This document shows, piece after piece, positions 34,750-43,905 of a stretch of 64,000 nucleotides of DNA. The stretch lies in NCBI GenBank assembly GCA_963714795.1, contig CAVQPS010000008.1, positions 434,001 to 498,000 on the forward strand. Reading direction: 5' to 3'. A program made the position numbers and the translations under genes. The notes beneath the pieces are model-generated. The model had not been told where the DNA came from and searched no databases. It saw nothing but the letters and a program-made list of their open reading frames with translations. Source of the stretch: DATIXJ01 sp963714795. GTDB taxonomy: Bacteria; Bacteroidota; Ignavibacteria; UBA10030; SZUA-254. Within the stretch, counting starts at the first letter, position 1; the number at the start of each line of letters is the position of its first letter.

Positions 34750-35636
34750 GTTTTTTTGATGTTTTTAAAGAGGCGTTTTCAGGGTTTCGGCGCGCAAAAT
34801 TTGCCACCGTCGGTTCTATCGTGACGATGATGCTGGCATTACTGTTGCTTGGCTCATTTTATATTATTTCGACGAACACATCCCGTATCGTTCACTCGAT
34901 TCGCGGGAAAATCGAAATGGAAGCATTCCTTGCTGAGCCGGTCACGAATGATCGTGTCGAAGAAATTCGTAAACACCTTCTTGCCATTCAGGGCATTGCG
35001 GGCGTGCAGTATATTTCAAAAGATGAGGCGGCAAAGATTTTTAAGGAAGAATTCGGAGAAGATATCAACAAGGTTCTTGATTTTAATCCCTTGCCGCCGT
35101 CGTTTAAAATCAGTTTGAAAGAAGAGTATCAAACGAGTGTAACAGCGGGCGAGGTGGAAAAAAGTATTAAAACCGTTACCGGTGTTGATAATGTTATTTA
35201 CCGAAGAGAGATGCTCGAGTTTGTCGAAAAGCAGGCGCGCACGTTGTATGATATCGGACTTGTTCTCGGCATTCTCATCGGTATCTCGGCAATATTTCTT
35301 GTCGCCAATACGATTCGCTTGACGATGTACACCAAGCAAGCCTCAATCGGAATCACGAACCTTAAACGTGCCCCGTTTATTATCGAAGGAATATTTCAAG
35401 GAATCATCGGCGGGCTTCTTGCGATCGGTTTGTTGTATTACACGCTGACATCCGCTACGGGGATTGTTTCAGCGGAGCTTGCCGATTTTTTGAAAGTGGA
35501 CCGATCCGTTTACTATCTCATTGTTCTCGTCGGCGTATTGCTTGGATTATTCGGCAGTGCAATTTCCGTGATGCGGTTCAACAGGAAGAATACGGAGAAC
35601 CCGAAAGGTCCCGAACCGAATACTATTTCGTCATAG
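34746..35636 (+). CDS. ftsX: Cell-division permease-like protein FtsX
   Basis: 296 residues. One membrane helix near the N-terminus (about 22-42), a periplasmic domain (about 45-165) and three C-terminal helices, with RLTMYTKQASIGITNLKRAP matching FtsX. It couples the FtsE ATPase to peptidoglycan hydrolases at the septum. No ftsE gene is next to it, unlike in many bacteria; the partner must be elsewhere. ATGA overlap with pheA. Confidence 0.92.
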   Translation: MSFFDVFKEAFSGFRRAKFATVGSIVTMMLALLLLGSFYIISTNTSRIVHSIRGKIEMEAFLAEPVTNDRVEEIRKHLLAIQGIAGVQYISKDEAAKIFKEEFGEDINKVLDFNPLPPSFKISLKEEYQTSVTAGEVEKSIKTVTGVDNVIYRREMLEFVEKQARTLYDIGLVLGILIGISAIFLVANTIRLTMYTKQASIGITNLKRAPFIIEGIFQGIIGGLLAIGLLYYTLTSATGIVSAELADFLKVDRSVYYLIVLVGVLLGLFGSAISVMRFNRKNTENPKGPEPNTISS

Positions 35637-35652
35637 GTCAATAATTTTTTCA

Positions 35653-35681
35653 TTGCTCCTCTCAAAGTTTTTTTGTATATT
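35653..35681 (+). promoter_or_regulatory. Promoter of rpsT
   Basis: TTGCTC (35653-35658), 17 bases, TATATT (35676-35681), 41 bases before the rpsT start codon. Confidence 0.6.
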
Positions 35682-35722
35682 AAAACACGTTTTTTTAACC
35701 AATCTTTAAGGAATTTCAAGAA

Positions 35723-35977
35723 ATGGCTCAACATCTCTCTGCAGAGCGTCAGGCACGCCGGGCGTTAAAACATCGTGAACGCAATCGTGCATACATGTCC
35801 AAAATGAAAACTGCCATCAAACGTGTGCGGAATGAAAAGGACAAGACAAAGGCCGGAGCGGAATTGAAGAAGGTCGTGAAACTGCTCGATCAGTTTGCCG
35901 CCAAAGGTCTTATTCACGGCAACAATGCTGCGAATAAAAAATCCAGTTTAACGAAATACGTTAGTTCTCTGAAGTAA
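35723..35977 (+). CDS. rpsT: 30S ribosomal protein S20
   Basis: 84 residues, very basic, with SAERQARRALKHRERNRAYMSKMKTAIKRV and KGLIHGNNAANKKSSLTKYV typical of S20, which binds 16S rRNA at the base of the small subunit. A single-gene unit with its own promoter and a strong terminator. AAGGAA lies ten bases ahead of the ATG. Confidence 0.97.
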   Translation: MAQHLSAERQARRALKHRERNRAYMSKMKTAIKRVRNEKDKTKAGAELKKVVKLLDQFAAKGLIHGNNAANKKSSLTKYVSSLK

Positions 35978-35997
35978 CAAAAAAGATTTCATGACAA

Positions 35998-36026
35998 AAA
36001 AAGTCCGGTCAATGATCGGACTTTTT
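35998..36026. terminator. Bidirectional intrinsic terminator
   Basis: AAAAAGTCCG (35998-36007) pairs with CGGACTTTTT (36017-36026) around a nine-base loop. A T-run results on either strand, so it can end both rpsT and the converging TPR gene, whose stop codon is eight bases away. Confidence 0.85.
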
Positions 36027-36033
36027 GCATTTC

Positions 36034-37071
36034 TCATTCTTTGATTTTTTCCTGCCGGAGATTTTCCAGTTCCGCAATTCTTGTGTCGCACTCGGCGCTT
36101 CGTTCGGGGCGATATTCTTTCAGCAATCGATACGTAATAATGGCCTCATCGTACGCGCCCTGAGAAGCGTAAATTTCCGCAAGCGTCTTACTCACAATTC
36201 TTGTTTCATTGGAATCTGTTATGTCGAAAACATTGTCCACGACGGGAGCCGGTGAGTCGATAATAACCGGTTCTTGAATTGATGCTTGAGTAATTTTCTC
36301 AGGCTCGGGAGGAGCTTGTTCTTGAATGTGTTCGATCGAGACAGGTAACAGTGGTGGAAGTTTTTCAGCGGGTATGGTGATCTGTTCCGAAGGAACAGAA
36401 GTATCGTCCGCTAAAGACTCAGAAGGTTCGGGAACGTTTTCCGGTGTCGGACTTATTGTTGAATCGTCGAAAGATTCAGCGGGAGGGTTGTTTGAAGTTT
36501 CTTGAGATTGATTTGTTTCTGGAAAAATTTCCTGAGGAACTTCTTCTGCCGGTTGTACCGGAATTTCCTCAACTGTGACCTTATCGGAATTGTCTGTGAT
36601 TGTTTCGATTTGCTTTGGGGCTTCTTCTGAAAGCGTTTCAACCGCCCTGTCGCTGACATTCATCTCTTCAGAAATTGCGGGAAGAGGTAATTCAGATGTT
36701 GGATTGCTTCGTTCGATGGCTTCTGTAGGAGGTGCGATGTCTTGTGTAATTATCTCCTCTTCACGAACCGTCGATATCGGAAGAAAATTTTGTACGGTGT
36801 CACGAAAATCCTTCAGTACAGAACTGTCCGGGAGCGAACTCTCTGCTCGTTCAAGAGCGGTTAGCGCCGACGGATAATCTGATTCGGCGTTATAGCAACG
36901 CGCGAGGATGAGATGGGCGGTGGCATATTGAGGAAATCGTTGTAAGCCGTGTAAGCAAATTTCCCTGGCTTCTGCGATGCGATGTTCGGCAAGATATTCG
37001 CCTGCCAGTCGTGCAAAAAGCGGAGATTCCGGTCGGTGAGAAAGTTTGGACTCTAAATCTTGTATTGTCAC
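36034..37071 (-). CDS. TPR protein with long acidic, Pro/Glu-rich middle
   Basis: 345 residues. Two or three TPR-like helices at the N-terminus (about 15-100, LARCYNAESDYPSALTALERA), a low-complexity centre (about 100-280) dominated by Glu, Pro, Ser and Thr, and one more TPR-like unit at the C-terminus (LAEIYASQGAYDEAIITYRLLKEYRP). No signal peptide or membrane helix. The ends fold and the centre is probably a flexible spacer. It follows the GT2 gene by 31 bases and closes the miaB-led unit. Function unknown. Confidence 0.8.
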   Translation of the reverse strand: MTIQDLESKLSHRPESPLFARLAGEYLAEHRIAEAREICLHGLQRFPQYATAHLILARCYNAESDYPSALTALERAESSLPDSSVLKDFRDTVQNFLPISTVREEEIITQDIAPPTEAIERSNPTSELPLPAISEEMNVSDRAVETLSEEAPKQIETITDNSDKVTVEEIPVQPAEEVPQEIFPETNQSQETSNNPPAESFDDSTISPTPENVPEPSESLADDTSVPSEQITIPAEKLPPLLPVSIEHIQEQAPPEPEKITQASIQEPVIIDSPAPVVDNVFDITDSNETRIVSKTLAEIYASQGAYDEAIITYRLLKEYRPERSAECDTRIAELENLRQEKIKE

Positions 37072-37102
37072 GGTGTCACTGTCATCAAGACAATGGGTGT
37101 TT

Positions 37103-38647
37103 TTATGGATTTACCAGAACTGTTTCTTTGACATCGTTCAACGGACCGTTTTGCAAATGCTTGGCCTGGATCTTTCGTTGGGCAACCGCGATTCTGCGGG
37201 CCATCCATGCATGTCGCAGTGAAAGCCATGCCACTAAACCGAAGCCGACCGAAAAGAGCAATTGGAACGGTACGGCGGCAAGCTCAAGATAATAAATCGA
37301 AGTGGCAACCCCGAAGAAGCAATATAATGCCAGTATCAATTCGATAATAACGGTGCCGTTTACGTTCATCAAAACATACTTCTTGTCAAGCCAATTATCT
37401 TTTTTATCGACGACGGAATATTTAGGAGTGCGGACAAATTCAGATTTTTTCTTGAAGAGACCTTCGAACACGGCTTTCGTGTTGTTGACGGCAAAACCCA
37501 TATTGCCTGCCATGAATAGCGGGAACAACAGCATGCGGCGCTGCCAGTCGTGGTAAACATCCTTCTGGGAATACAAATAGAACAGGAATGAGCCGATGAA
37601 CGCGAACACGAACACCGCCATGATGGCGAAATAGGTTTCATATCCGCCCTGGTGTTTGATAAAAATCAGAGGGACATTCAAAATTCCGGCGACAAGAATA
37701 AATGGGAAAACGATATTATTCGATAAATGAAATGTCGCGTGGATTTTCTTTTCCAACGGTAATGACGATTTCCAAACTCTCGGAAGAATTTTTATCGCTG
37801 TCTCGATGGCACCCTTCGTCCACCGGAATTGTTGCGATTTCAGCGCATTGATTTCCGACGGTAACTCTGCCGGTGACGTGACATCTTTCAGAAATTGGAA
37901 TCTCCACCCGCGCAATTGTGCGCGGTAACTCAGGTCGAGATCTTCGGTCAGCGTGTCTGCTTCCCAGTTGCCGGCGTCAAGGATGCATTCCTTGCGCCAG
38001 ATGCCCCCGGTACCGTTGAAGTTGATGAAGAATCCTGCCTTGTTGCGGACATTCTGTTCGATCACGAAATGGCCGTCGAGCGCCATTGCCTGTGCGCGCG
38101 TGAGGAATGAATATTCGCTGTTGAGATGTTCCCATCGTGTTTGCACGAGTCCGATTTTTTTGTCCTGATAAAAATACGGCAGGGTTTGCATCAAAAAATC
38201 TTTTTTCGGAATAAAATCGGCATCGAAGATCCCGATAAATTCCCCGCGGCACGTGACGAGACCTTCCTTCAATGCACCGGCTTTATATCCTTTCCGCGAG
38301 CTGCGGCGAACATGCTTGATGTCGAATCCCTCGTCCTGTTTTTGCGCGACGAGTGCAGCAATAATGTCTACCGTTTCGTCGGTTGAATCATCAAGCACCT
38401 GTATTTCCATCTTTTCTCTCGGATAATCGACTTCACAACAGGCAGTAATGAGGCGTTCAACGACATAATATTCGTTGTACACAGGTAACTGAAGGGTTAC
38501 GATGGGAAATTCCGGGAGAGGTCCGGCTTTCGGCGTTTTTGTATCGCGATGCTTGATGTAATAATAGATCATCACGAACCCGCTCGAGCCGAATAAAAAC
38601 AGGATGGAGAGGGAAATAAAGTATGACCAGATTATAAAATTTTGCAT
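37103..38647 (-). CDS. Processive GT2 glycosyltransferase, cellulose-synthase-like
   Basis: 514 residues. One N-terminal membrane helix, a cytoplasmic GT2 domain (about 45-290) and about four C-terminal helices. The family motifs are all present: LDDSTDET, FDADFIP (DxD), EDLDLSYR (TED-like catalytic Asp) and QQFRWTKG (QxxRW). It resembles glucomannan/cellulose-synthase-like proteins common in Bacteroidota and Ignavibacteria. No PilZ domain or bcs partner genes are present, so the polymer is unknown. Lies 58 bases after lptE. Confidence 0.9.
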   Translation of the reverse strand: MQNFIIWSYFISLSILFLFGSSGFVMIYYYIKHRDTKTPKAGPLPEFPIVTLQLPVYNEYYVVERLITACCEVDYPREKMEIQVLDDSTDETVDIIAALVAQKQDEGFDIKHVRRSSRKGYKAGALKEGLVTCRGEFIGIFDADFIPKKDFLMQTLPYFYQDKKIGLVQTRWEHLNSEYSFLTRAQAMALDGHFVIEQNVRNKAGFFINFNGTGGIWRKECILDAGNWEADTLTEDLDLSYRAQLRGWRFQFLKDVTSPAELPSEINALKSQQFRWTKGAIETAIKILPRVWKSSLPLEKKIHATFHLSNNIVFPFILVAGILNVPLIFIKHQGGYETYFAIMAVFVFAFIGSFLFYLYSQKDVYHDWQRRMLLFPLFMAGNMGFAVNNTKAVFEGLFKKKSEFVRTPKYSVVDKKDNWLDKKYVLMNVNGTVIIELILALYCFFGVATSIYYLELAAVPFQLLFSVGFGLVAWLSLRHAWMARRIAVAQRKIQAKHLQNGPLNDVKETVLVNP

Positions 38648-38705
38648 TGAGGTCGGTTCTGCCTTTTTAAAGTGAACAATAATGATTCAACGAAAAACTC
38701 ACATT

Positions 38706-39203
38706 CTACCAATTGGAAACCGTTGCAAGTAAAATATCGTCGGTGATTTTATCGATGGCGGTCGTGATCGCCGCCTCACGCTGTGTCAGATCGCCGCCGG
38801 CAGCGTAATCACCCCATTCGGAAAATTCTTTTTCATACACTTTCTTTTTCTTGACCAGATCCTGGTATACGACTTTCACGGTCAACGTGATTTTCCGTTT
38901 TGTCACCGTTTCTCCGGACGCGATGACCTGCGGTTGGTCAGGCATCGCAACAATGATTCCTTCCAAAACGGAATCGGAATGGGTTTTATCAGCGATTCCC
39001 AAACTGTTATCCTGGCGAAATTTATCGATCAGCTTATTCGTCAGTTGTTCGCGCAAGCTCGGCTCGCCGGATCCGCTTTGATCGTCAAATAAAGGAATCC
39101 CGATAGTTTTCAGATGCGGCGGCACCGATGAACCGGTGAAGGAATAACATCCGCTGTACAGGGCAGAAGCAATTATCAGAAAAAAAACAACAATCGGTTT
39201 CAT
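38706..39203 (-). CDS. lptE: LptE family LPS-assembly lipoprotein
   Basis: 165 residues. Signal sequence with lipid-attachment Cys19 (ALYSGC), then YSFTGSSVPPHLKTIGIPLFDDQSG, the opening typical of the LptE family in Bacteroidota/Chlorobi, LREQLTNKLIDKF and a C-terminal strand-helix region. LptE plugs the LptD barrel that delivers LPS to the cell surface. lptD is not in the window. Starts in a 4-base overlap with the sigma-54 activator. Confidence 0.88.
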   Translation of the reverse strand: MKPIVVFFLIIASALYSGCYSFTGSSVPPHLKTIGIPLFDDQSGSGEPSLREQLTNKLIDKFRQDNSLGIADKTHSDSVLEGIIVAMPDQPQVIASGETVTKRKITLTVKVVYQDLVKKKKVYEKEFSEWGDYAAGGDLTQREAAITTAIDKITDDILLATVSNW

Positions 39204-40345
39204 CGATCCAGTCCGTATTCTTTAATTTTGCGGTAGAGCGTCCGCTCGCTGATCTTTAAAGCCCGGGCTGCGAGACGGCGGTTTCCTTCAAATCGTTCCA
39301 GCGCACCGGCAATCATCCGCTGTTCCATTTCGTCGATCGGCACGACCGGTTTGTGGTTGTCGGGACTTTCCGTATCCACGGTTGCTTCAAGAGCCCTGTT
39401 GCTGAGTGTCGGCGAGAGATTTTGATGCTGCTGTCCGAGGATATGTTTGATTTCCATGATATCGTTTTTCATTTCCAGGAGCGCGCGTAATATCAATTCG
39501 CGTTCTGCCTGGTCGGGAGTTTTATGAGTGAAGACCGGAAGGTTCCGGCCGTTATCATGGAAGTCTTTCAGATATTTCCGGACATCGTTGCTGTCGATGC
39601 GTTTACCGCGTTCGATAACCAGCATACTCTCCAGCACGTTTTTGAGTTCGCGGACATTGCCCGGCCAGCGGTAGTTTTTGAGCATCGCAATCGATTCTTC
39701 CGTAAAGCCGCCGAATACAATTTTATTTTTCTCACAAATTTGTTTTGCAAATTCATCGATGAACAGCGGAATATCTTCCGGCCGTTCGCGAAGCGGCGGG
39801 AGGCTGATGTTGATCGAACGTAACCGGAAGAACAGGTCGCCGCGGAAATTTCCATTATGTACTTCGGTTTCAAGATTCTTGTTCGTAGCGGCAATAACGC
39901 GCACGTCGACTTTTCGCGGCGTTGCCGAGCCGACGCGCATATATTCGCCGTTTTCCAGGACACGCAAGAATTTTACCTGCGTGGCAGGCGGCAGTTCTCC
40001 GATTTCGTCGAGGAAGATCGTTCCCGTGTCGGCAAGCTCGAAATATCCTTTCCGTGTTTCTCCCGCACCGGTAAATGCGCCGCGTTCATGACCGAACAAC
40101 TCGCTTTCAATAATACCTTCCGGGATTGCTCCGGCATTCACGGAAATCATCGGCTTGCCGGCGCGATTGCTCGCCCGGTGAATTGCTTTGGCAATGACTT
40201 CTTTGCCGGTACCGCTTTCGCCCGTAATGAGAACGGTTAGTTCGGTCGGCGCAACCTGCCGGATGACATGAATGATTTCGTTCATCTCTTCCGACTTGCC
40301 GATGATGCCAAACTGCTGTACTTCTTCACGATCCATTCGTCTCAA
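39200..40345 (-). CDS. Sigma-54 activator without receiver domain
   Basis: 381 residues. The AAA+ domain begins almost at once: FGIIGKSEEM, Walker A GESGTGKE (42-49), sigma-54 contact loop GAFTGA (89-94), Walker B FLDEIGEL and an arginine-finger region. A linker leads to a Fis-type helix-turn-helix (EGNRRLAARALKISERTLYRKIKEYGL). There is no receiver, GAF or other input domain, so activity may be controlled by expression or by a partner. It overlaps both neighbours by 4 bases, between a SPOR protein and lptE. Target promoters unknown. Confidence 0.93.
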   Translation of the reverse strand: MRRMDREEVQQFGIIGKSEEMNEIIHVIRQVAPTELTVLITGESGTGKEVIAKAIHRASNRAGKPMISVNAGAIPEGIIESELFGHERGAFTGAGETRKGYFELADTGTIFLDEIGELPPATQVKFLRVLENGEYMRVGSATPRKVDVRVIAATNKNLETEVHNGNFRGDLFFRLRSINISLPPLRERPEDIPLFIDEFAKQICEKNKIVFGGFTEESIAMLKNYRWPGNVRELKNVLESMLVIERGKRIDSNDVRKYLKDFHDNGRNLPVFTHKTPDQAERELILRALLEMKNDIMEIKHILGQQHQNLSPTLSNRALEATVDTESPDNHKPVVPIDEMEQRMIAGALERFEGNRRLAARALKISERTLYRKIKEYGLDR

Positions 40346-41082
40346 TACCTTTCCAGAAAGAATGAATCGATCTTATATTTTGATTTTATTTCTTTTGCCA
40401 CCGTGCGTGCTTCTTCCGGCGTCTTGTAATTTCCTACCCATACGAGAAATAAACTTTTTCCGTTGCGAATCTTATTCGTGATCTCGACCGTATACCCCGA
40501 ATCTTCAAAAAAAGTTTTTTGTTTCTGTGCATTGACGATCGTTGAAAATGCACCGGTTTGCAGCGTGTATGTTTGCTGAACGGGTGGTGGCGGTGTTTTT
40601 GTCATTTGCTGGCTGTCGGCGAGAACCGGTTCCGCCGAAGGAAGTTTTACCGGAGGTTCTTCCTGTTTCGGTGTTGCAACCAATTCTTTGCCGGTGACGT
40701 GAAGTGAATTGGGATATTCTTTTTTTAACTGAGCCATTTTCAAATCGGCTGTTCGATACAGTCCAAGAGCATAGTAGTACTGATAAATGCGAAACAACGC
40801 ATCGTCGGCCCATTCGCTCTTTGGAAAATTGTCGACGACACTCTGGTAAAATTTGACCGCTTCAATTCCGTCGGAAGCGAGTCGCCCCTGAAGGTACATA
40901 ATGCCGGGAGTATTCTGATACTTCGTGATAAGGTCGGGAAGAGCTTTCTTTACTTCTGCCGATTGTCCCTGATCGATTTTCTGCAAGTAGGAATGTATTT
41001 CATCCGTAGTCTGAGAACGAACACCGAGCGTCGAAATAATGAATCCCAGTATTATCGTTATGCAATATGATGAAACTTTCAT
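40342..41082 (-). CDS. SPOR-domain protein with TPR-like N-terminus
   Basis: 246 residues. Signal peptide, a tetratricopeptide-like region (about 25-135: LITKYQNTPGIMYLQGRLA, WADDALFRIYQYYYALG) similar to YbgF/CpoB-type proteins, a Pro-rich linker, and a C-terminal SPOR domain (about 167-246: YTLQTGAFSTIVNAQKQKTFFEDSGYTV, LFLVWVGNYKTPEEA). SPOR domains bind denuded peptidoglycan at division sites, so it is probably a periplasmic wall or division protein. The ATG at 41082 overlaps miaB's stop. Confidence 0.88.
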   Translation of the reverse strand: MKVSSYCITIILGFIISTLGVRSQTTDEIHSYLQKIDQGQSAEVKKALPDLITKYQNTPGIMYLQGRLASDGIEAVKFYQSVVDNFPKSEWADDALFRIYQYYYALGLYRTADLKMAQLKKEYPNSLHVTGKELVATPKQEEPPVKLPSAEPVLADSQQMTKTPPPPVQQTYTLQTGAFSTIVNAQKQKTFFEDSGYTVEITNKIRNGKSLFLVWVGNYKTPEEARTVAKEIKSKYKIDSFFLERY

Positions 41083-42434
41083 GCGGCTTCCAGAGCAGAA
41101 ATATTTTTCACGGCCGACCCGAATAATGTTGCGGAATTTGTCCGATTGATCGTGACCGTAAGATAATCGCCGGCAACGGCGTTCGTTTTCGGGAATATCA
41201 CCATTTTGTTTCCGTCGGTCCGTCCCTGCCATTCATCGGAAGACTTTTTACTTTCACCTTCAACCAAAATCGAAACCGTTTTTCCGATGAGCTCGCTGTT
41301 CTTTTCTGCAGAAATCCGGTTTTGCAGTTCGACAATTTCATTGATGCGCCTGGTTTTTATTTCCTCGGGAACATTATCACTCATCGAGAATGCCGGAGTA
41401 TTTTCGCGGGGAGAATATTTAAACATGAATGCACCGTCGTACCGGATTTCTTCGAGTAATGCAAGCGTTGCCTGATGATCGGCTTCCGTCTCGGTTGGAA
41501 AACCGGTAATGATGTCGGTCGAAAGAGTCGTATCCGGAAGCAGATTTCTGATTTTCGTTATCAATCGGACATAATGGTCGCGCGTGTATGTTCTGTTCAT
41601 CAATTCCAGAATACGATCGGAAGCGGACTGAACCGGAAGATGAACATAATTGCAAATGTTCGCATGAGCGGCGATCGTTTCGATCAATTTGTCAGACATA
41701 TCCTGGGGATGCGACGTCGTATACCGAACCCGTACGGAGCGATCGACACTTGCCACTGACTTAAGCAGATCCGCGAAATCAAATTGTTCGTCATGATAAG
41801 AATTCACGTTTTGACCAAGAAGAGTGACTTCTTTGAATCCGCGCATAGCGAGAACTTCAACTTCTTTGACGATGCTTGCAAATGTCCGGCTCCGTTCGCG
41901 GCCGCGAGTGAATGGAACAACGCAAAATGTGCAAAACTTGTCGCACCCGCGCATAACGGAAATCCATGCGCTGATGCCGTTCGTCCGCAACGGTGTGATG
42001 TCATCGTAGGTTTCAACGCGCGAAAGCTGTACGGCAATTCCTTTTTCACCATGCCAGGCAGCGTTCAGGAGTTGAGGCATTTTGCGGTATTCATCCGGCC
42101 CGACAATGATGTCGACCATTTGTCCGACGCCTTGTGCTTTTTCGGTTGATAATTTAGAACGCAATCGTTCTGCCATGCAACCGATAACACCGACGAGAAT
42201 TTCCGGGTTTTCAAGTTTCATCCGCTTGAATTCTCCGAGCCGTCCGTAAATGCGCTGTTCGGCATTTTCCCGGACACTGCACGTATTAACGAGCAAAACA
42301 TCTGCAGTGGAAAGTGAGTCGGTCAATTCATATCCGCCATCAGCGAGAACACTGGAAACAACTTCGGAATCCGCGATGTTCATCTGACAACCGTACGTCT
42401 CGATGTAGACCCGTTTTTTTGTTTTTTGCAACAT
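41079..42434 (-). CDS. miaB: tRNA methylthiotransferase MiaB
   Basis: 451 residues. Adds the 2-methylthio group to i6A37 in tRNAs. N-terminal UPF0004 domain with cluster cysteines C16 (TYGCQMN), C52 and C86 (GCMAER); radical-SAM domain with C164-xxx-C168-xx-C171 (GCDKFCTFCVVPFTRGRERSR); C-terminal TRAM domain (about 375-440). It leads the operon that continues through lptE. A TATATT on the minus strand at 42503-42498 may be its -10 but has no good -35. Confidence 0.96.
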   Translation of the reverse strand: MLQKTKKRVYIETYGCQMNIADSEVVSSVLADGGYELTDSLSTADVLLVNTCSVRENAEQRIYGRLGEFKRMKLENPEILVGVIGCMAERLRSKLSTEKAQGVGQMVDIIVGPDEYRKMPQLLNAAWHGEKGIAVQLSRVETYDDITPLRTNGISAWISVMRGCDKFCTFCVVPFTRGRERSRTFASIVKEVEVLAMRGFKEVTLLGQNVNSYHDEQFDFADLLKSVASVDRSVRVRYTTSHPQDMSDKLIETIAAHANICNYVHLPVQSASDRILELMNRTYTRDHYVRLITKIRNLLPDTTLSTDIITGFPTETEADHQATLALLEEIRYDGAFMFKYSPRENTPAFSMSDNVPEEIKTRRINEIVELQNRISAEKNSELIGKTVSILVEGESKKSSDEWQGRTDGNKMVIFPKTNAVAGDYLTVTINRTNSATLFGSAVKNISALEAA

Positions 42435-42910
42435 GGTAAGACGGAATTAACCCTGGAAACTCTGCAAATTCATTTAAAAATAAAGGTATTATGTTTGAAT
42501 ATAAAAGATAACCATAAACTGACAGATAGTCAAGAAATCGCAAATCGTGCAAAAGATGTTTTCATATATTGAATGAAATGCAGATTTTATTGAACGAGCG
42601 TGTTGACAAGACGGCAGAAGTTGATAAATATCTTAGTATCAGTAGAAAAGGAAGACGTACATTCTATTATTCGTGTTGAAAAAAATGATTTTCAGATTGA
42701 TCGAAAAATACGTTGTCTGCCAAGACTCTGAACGCGATGGCTCGCCTGTGAAGTTCGAAGATTTTCTAACACAAAAATTACCGTACGATGTTATAATTTA
42801 ATTCTGACAACGAGACGTTTGGTCTGGAATTTGAAATAGTGTGATATCATTTGCTTTTCCCTCGAAAAAAGGCGAACTTTGGTTCATTCGTTTTATCACA
42901 TGGAAAAATT
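42435..42910. other. Gene-free gap between miaB and pta
   Basis: 476 bases, AT-rich, between two divergent genes. No reading frame here has a believable product, no tRNA cloverleaf or repeat is seen. A possible pta promoter, TTGGTC then TGATAT with 17 bases between, lies near 42821-42849 but is weak. The gap is the largest unexplained one in the window. Confidence 0.5.
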
Positions 42911-43894
42911 ATGATCCCATCCAATTTATTACAATCAATTAAAGAACAAGCAAAGAAAGTCAAGAAGACGGTCGTATTGCCTGATGCACTTGACGTCCGT
43001 GCACAAAAAGCCGCCCGCATTCTTATCGATGAACAGATTGCACATCCGATTTTGATCGGCGCCGAAAATGAAATTCGTTCGGTGGCTTCTTCAGCAGGTG
43101 TTAATCTTAATGGAATTCGCATCATCGATCCGCTGAAGTCGGAAAAGCTTTCCGACTTTTCCAATATTTTCTTTAATCTCCGGAAAGCCAAAGGAATCAC
43201 GATCGATGAGGCACGAAAAGCGATGACGCATCCGCTCTTTTTCGGCGCAATGATGGTGCGGGAAGGAATGGCGAACGGCAGTGTGGCAGGATCGCTCTCA
43301 ACAACCGGCGATGTGTTGCGCGCAGCCATTCAAACAATCGGTTTGAAAGCGGATATCACTATCGTCTCAAGCTTTTTTTTGATGGTATTTCCTCACAAAG
43401 TATTTTCATTCGCCGACTGTGCCGTCGTTCCCGATCCGACGTTCGAACAGCTTGCCGATATTGCCCTTGCAACGGCCGAGAATCACCAGAAACTAACCGG
43501 CGAAGAGCCGCGCGTTGCGATGCTTTCATTTTCCACAAAAGGAAGCGCCAACCATGTTCTTGTTGAAAAGGTTCAGCAAGCGACGGCAATTGTAAAACGG
43601 AAGGCGCCGCATCTCATCGTCGATGGCGAACTTCAGCTTGATGCCGCAATTGTTCCGAAAGTCGCTTCAGCGAAGGCGCCGGGAAGTCCGGTAGAAGGCA
43701 ACGCCAATGTTTTGATATTCCCCGATCTGAATGCAGGCAACATCGGATACAAACTTGCGCAACGACTCGGCGGAGCGGAAGCAATCGGACCGGTCGTGCA
43801 AGGACTGGCGAAACCGGCATTCGATCTTTCCCGCGGCTGCAGTGTTGATGATATCGTCAACACGGCAGCGATCAATTGCGTTCTTGCAGTCTAA
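42911..43894 (+). CDS. pta: Phosphate acetyltransferase
   Basis: 327 residues, a single-domain Pta of the phosphate acetyl/butyryltransferase fold. Seen: VVLPDALDVRAQKAARIL, MVREGMANGSVAGSLSTTGDVLRAA, MLSFSTKGSA, DGELQLDAAIVP, GNANVLIFPDLNAGNIGYKLAQRLGGAEAIGPVVQGLAKP. Interconverts acetyl-CoA and acetyl phosphate. Acetate kinase is not adjacent. ATG 42911 is used because homologues begin about there; an upstream in-frame ATG-less extension adds no conserved sequence. The membrane acyltransferase follows after 11 bases. Confidence 0.94.
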   Translation: MIPSNLLQSIKEQAKKVKKTVVLPDALDVRAQKAARILIDEQIAHPILIGAENEIRSVASSAGVNLNGIRIIDPLKSEKLSDFSNIFFNLRKAKGITIDEARKAMTHPLFFGAMMVREGMANGSVAGSLSTTGDVLRAAIQTIGLKADITIVSSFFLMVFPHKVFSFADCAVVPDPTFEQLADIALATAENHQKLTGEEPRVAMLSFSTKGSANHVLVEKVQQATAIVKRKAPHLIVDGELQLDAAIVPKVASAKAPGSPVEGNANVLIFPDLNAGNIGYKLAQRLGGAEAIGPVVQGLAKPAFDLSRGCSVDDIVNTAAINCVLAV

Positions 43895-43905
43895 GTTGAT
43901 CGTTC

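Noticed and set aside
42435..42910. Small hypothetical genes in the miaB-pta gap
   Set aside because: Frames are short, without ribosome sites or family resemblance; the composition is unlike nearby coding DNA.
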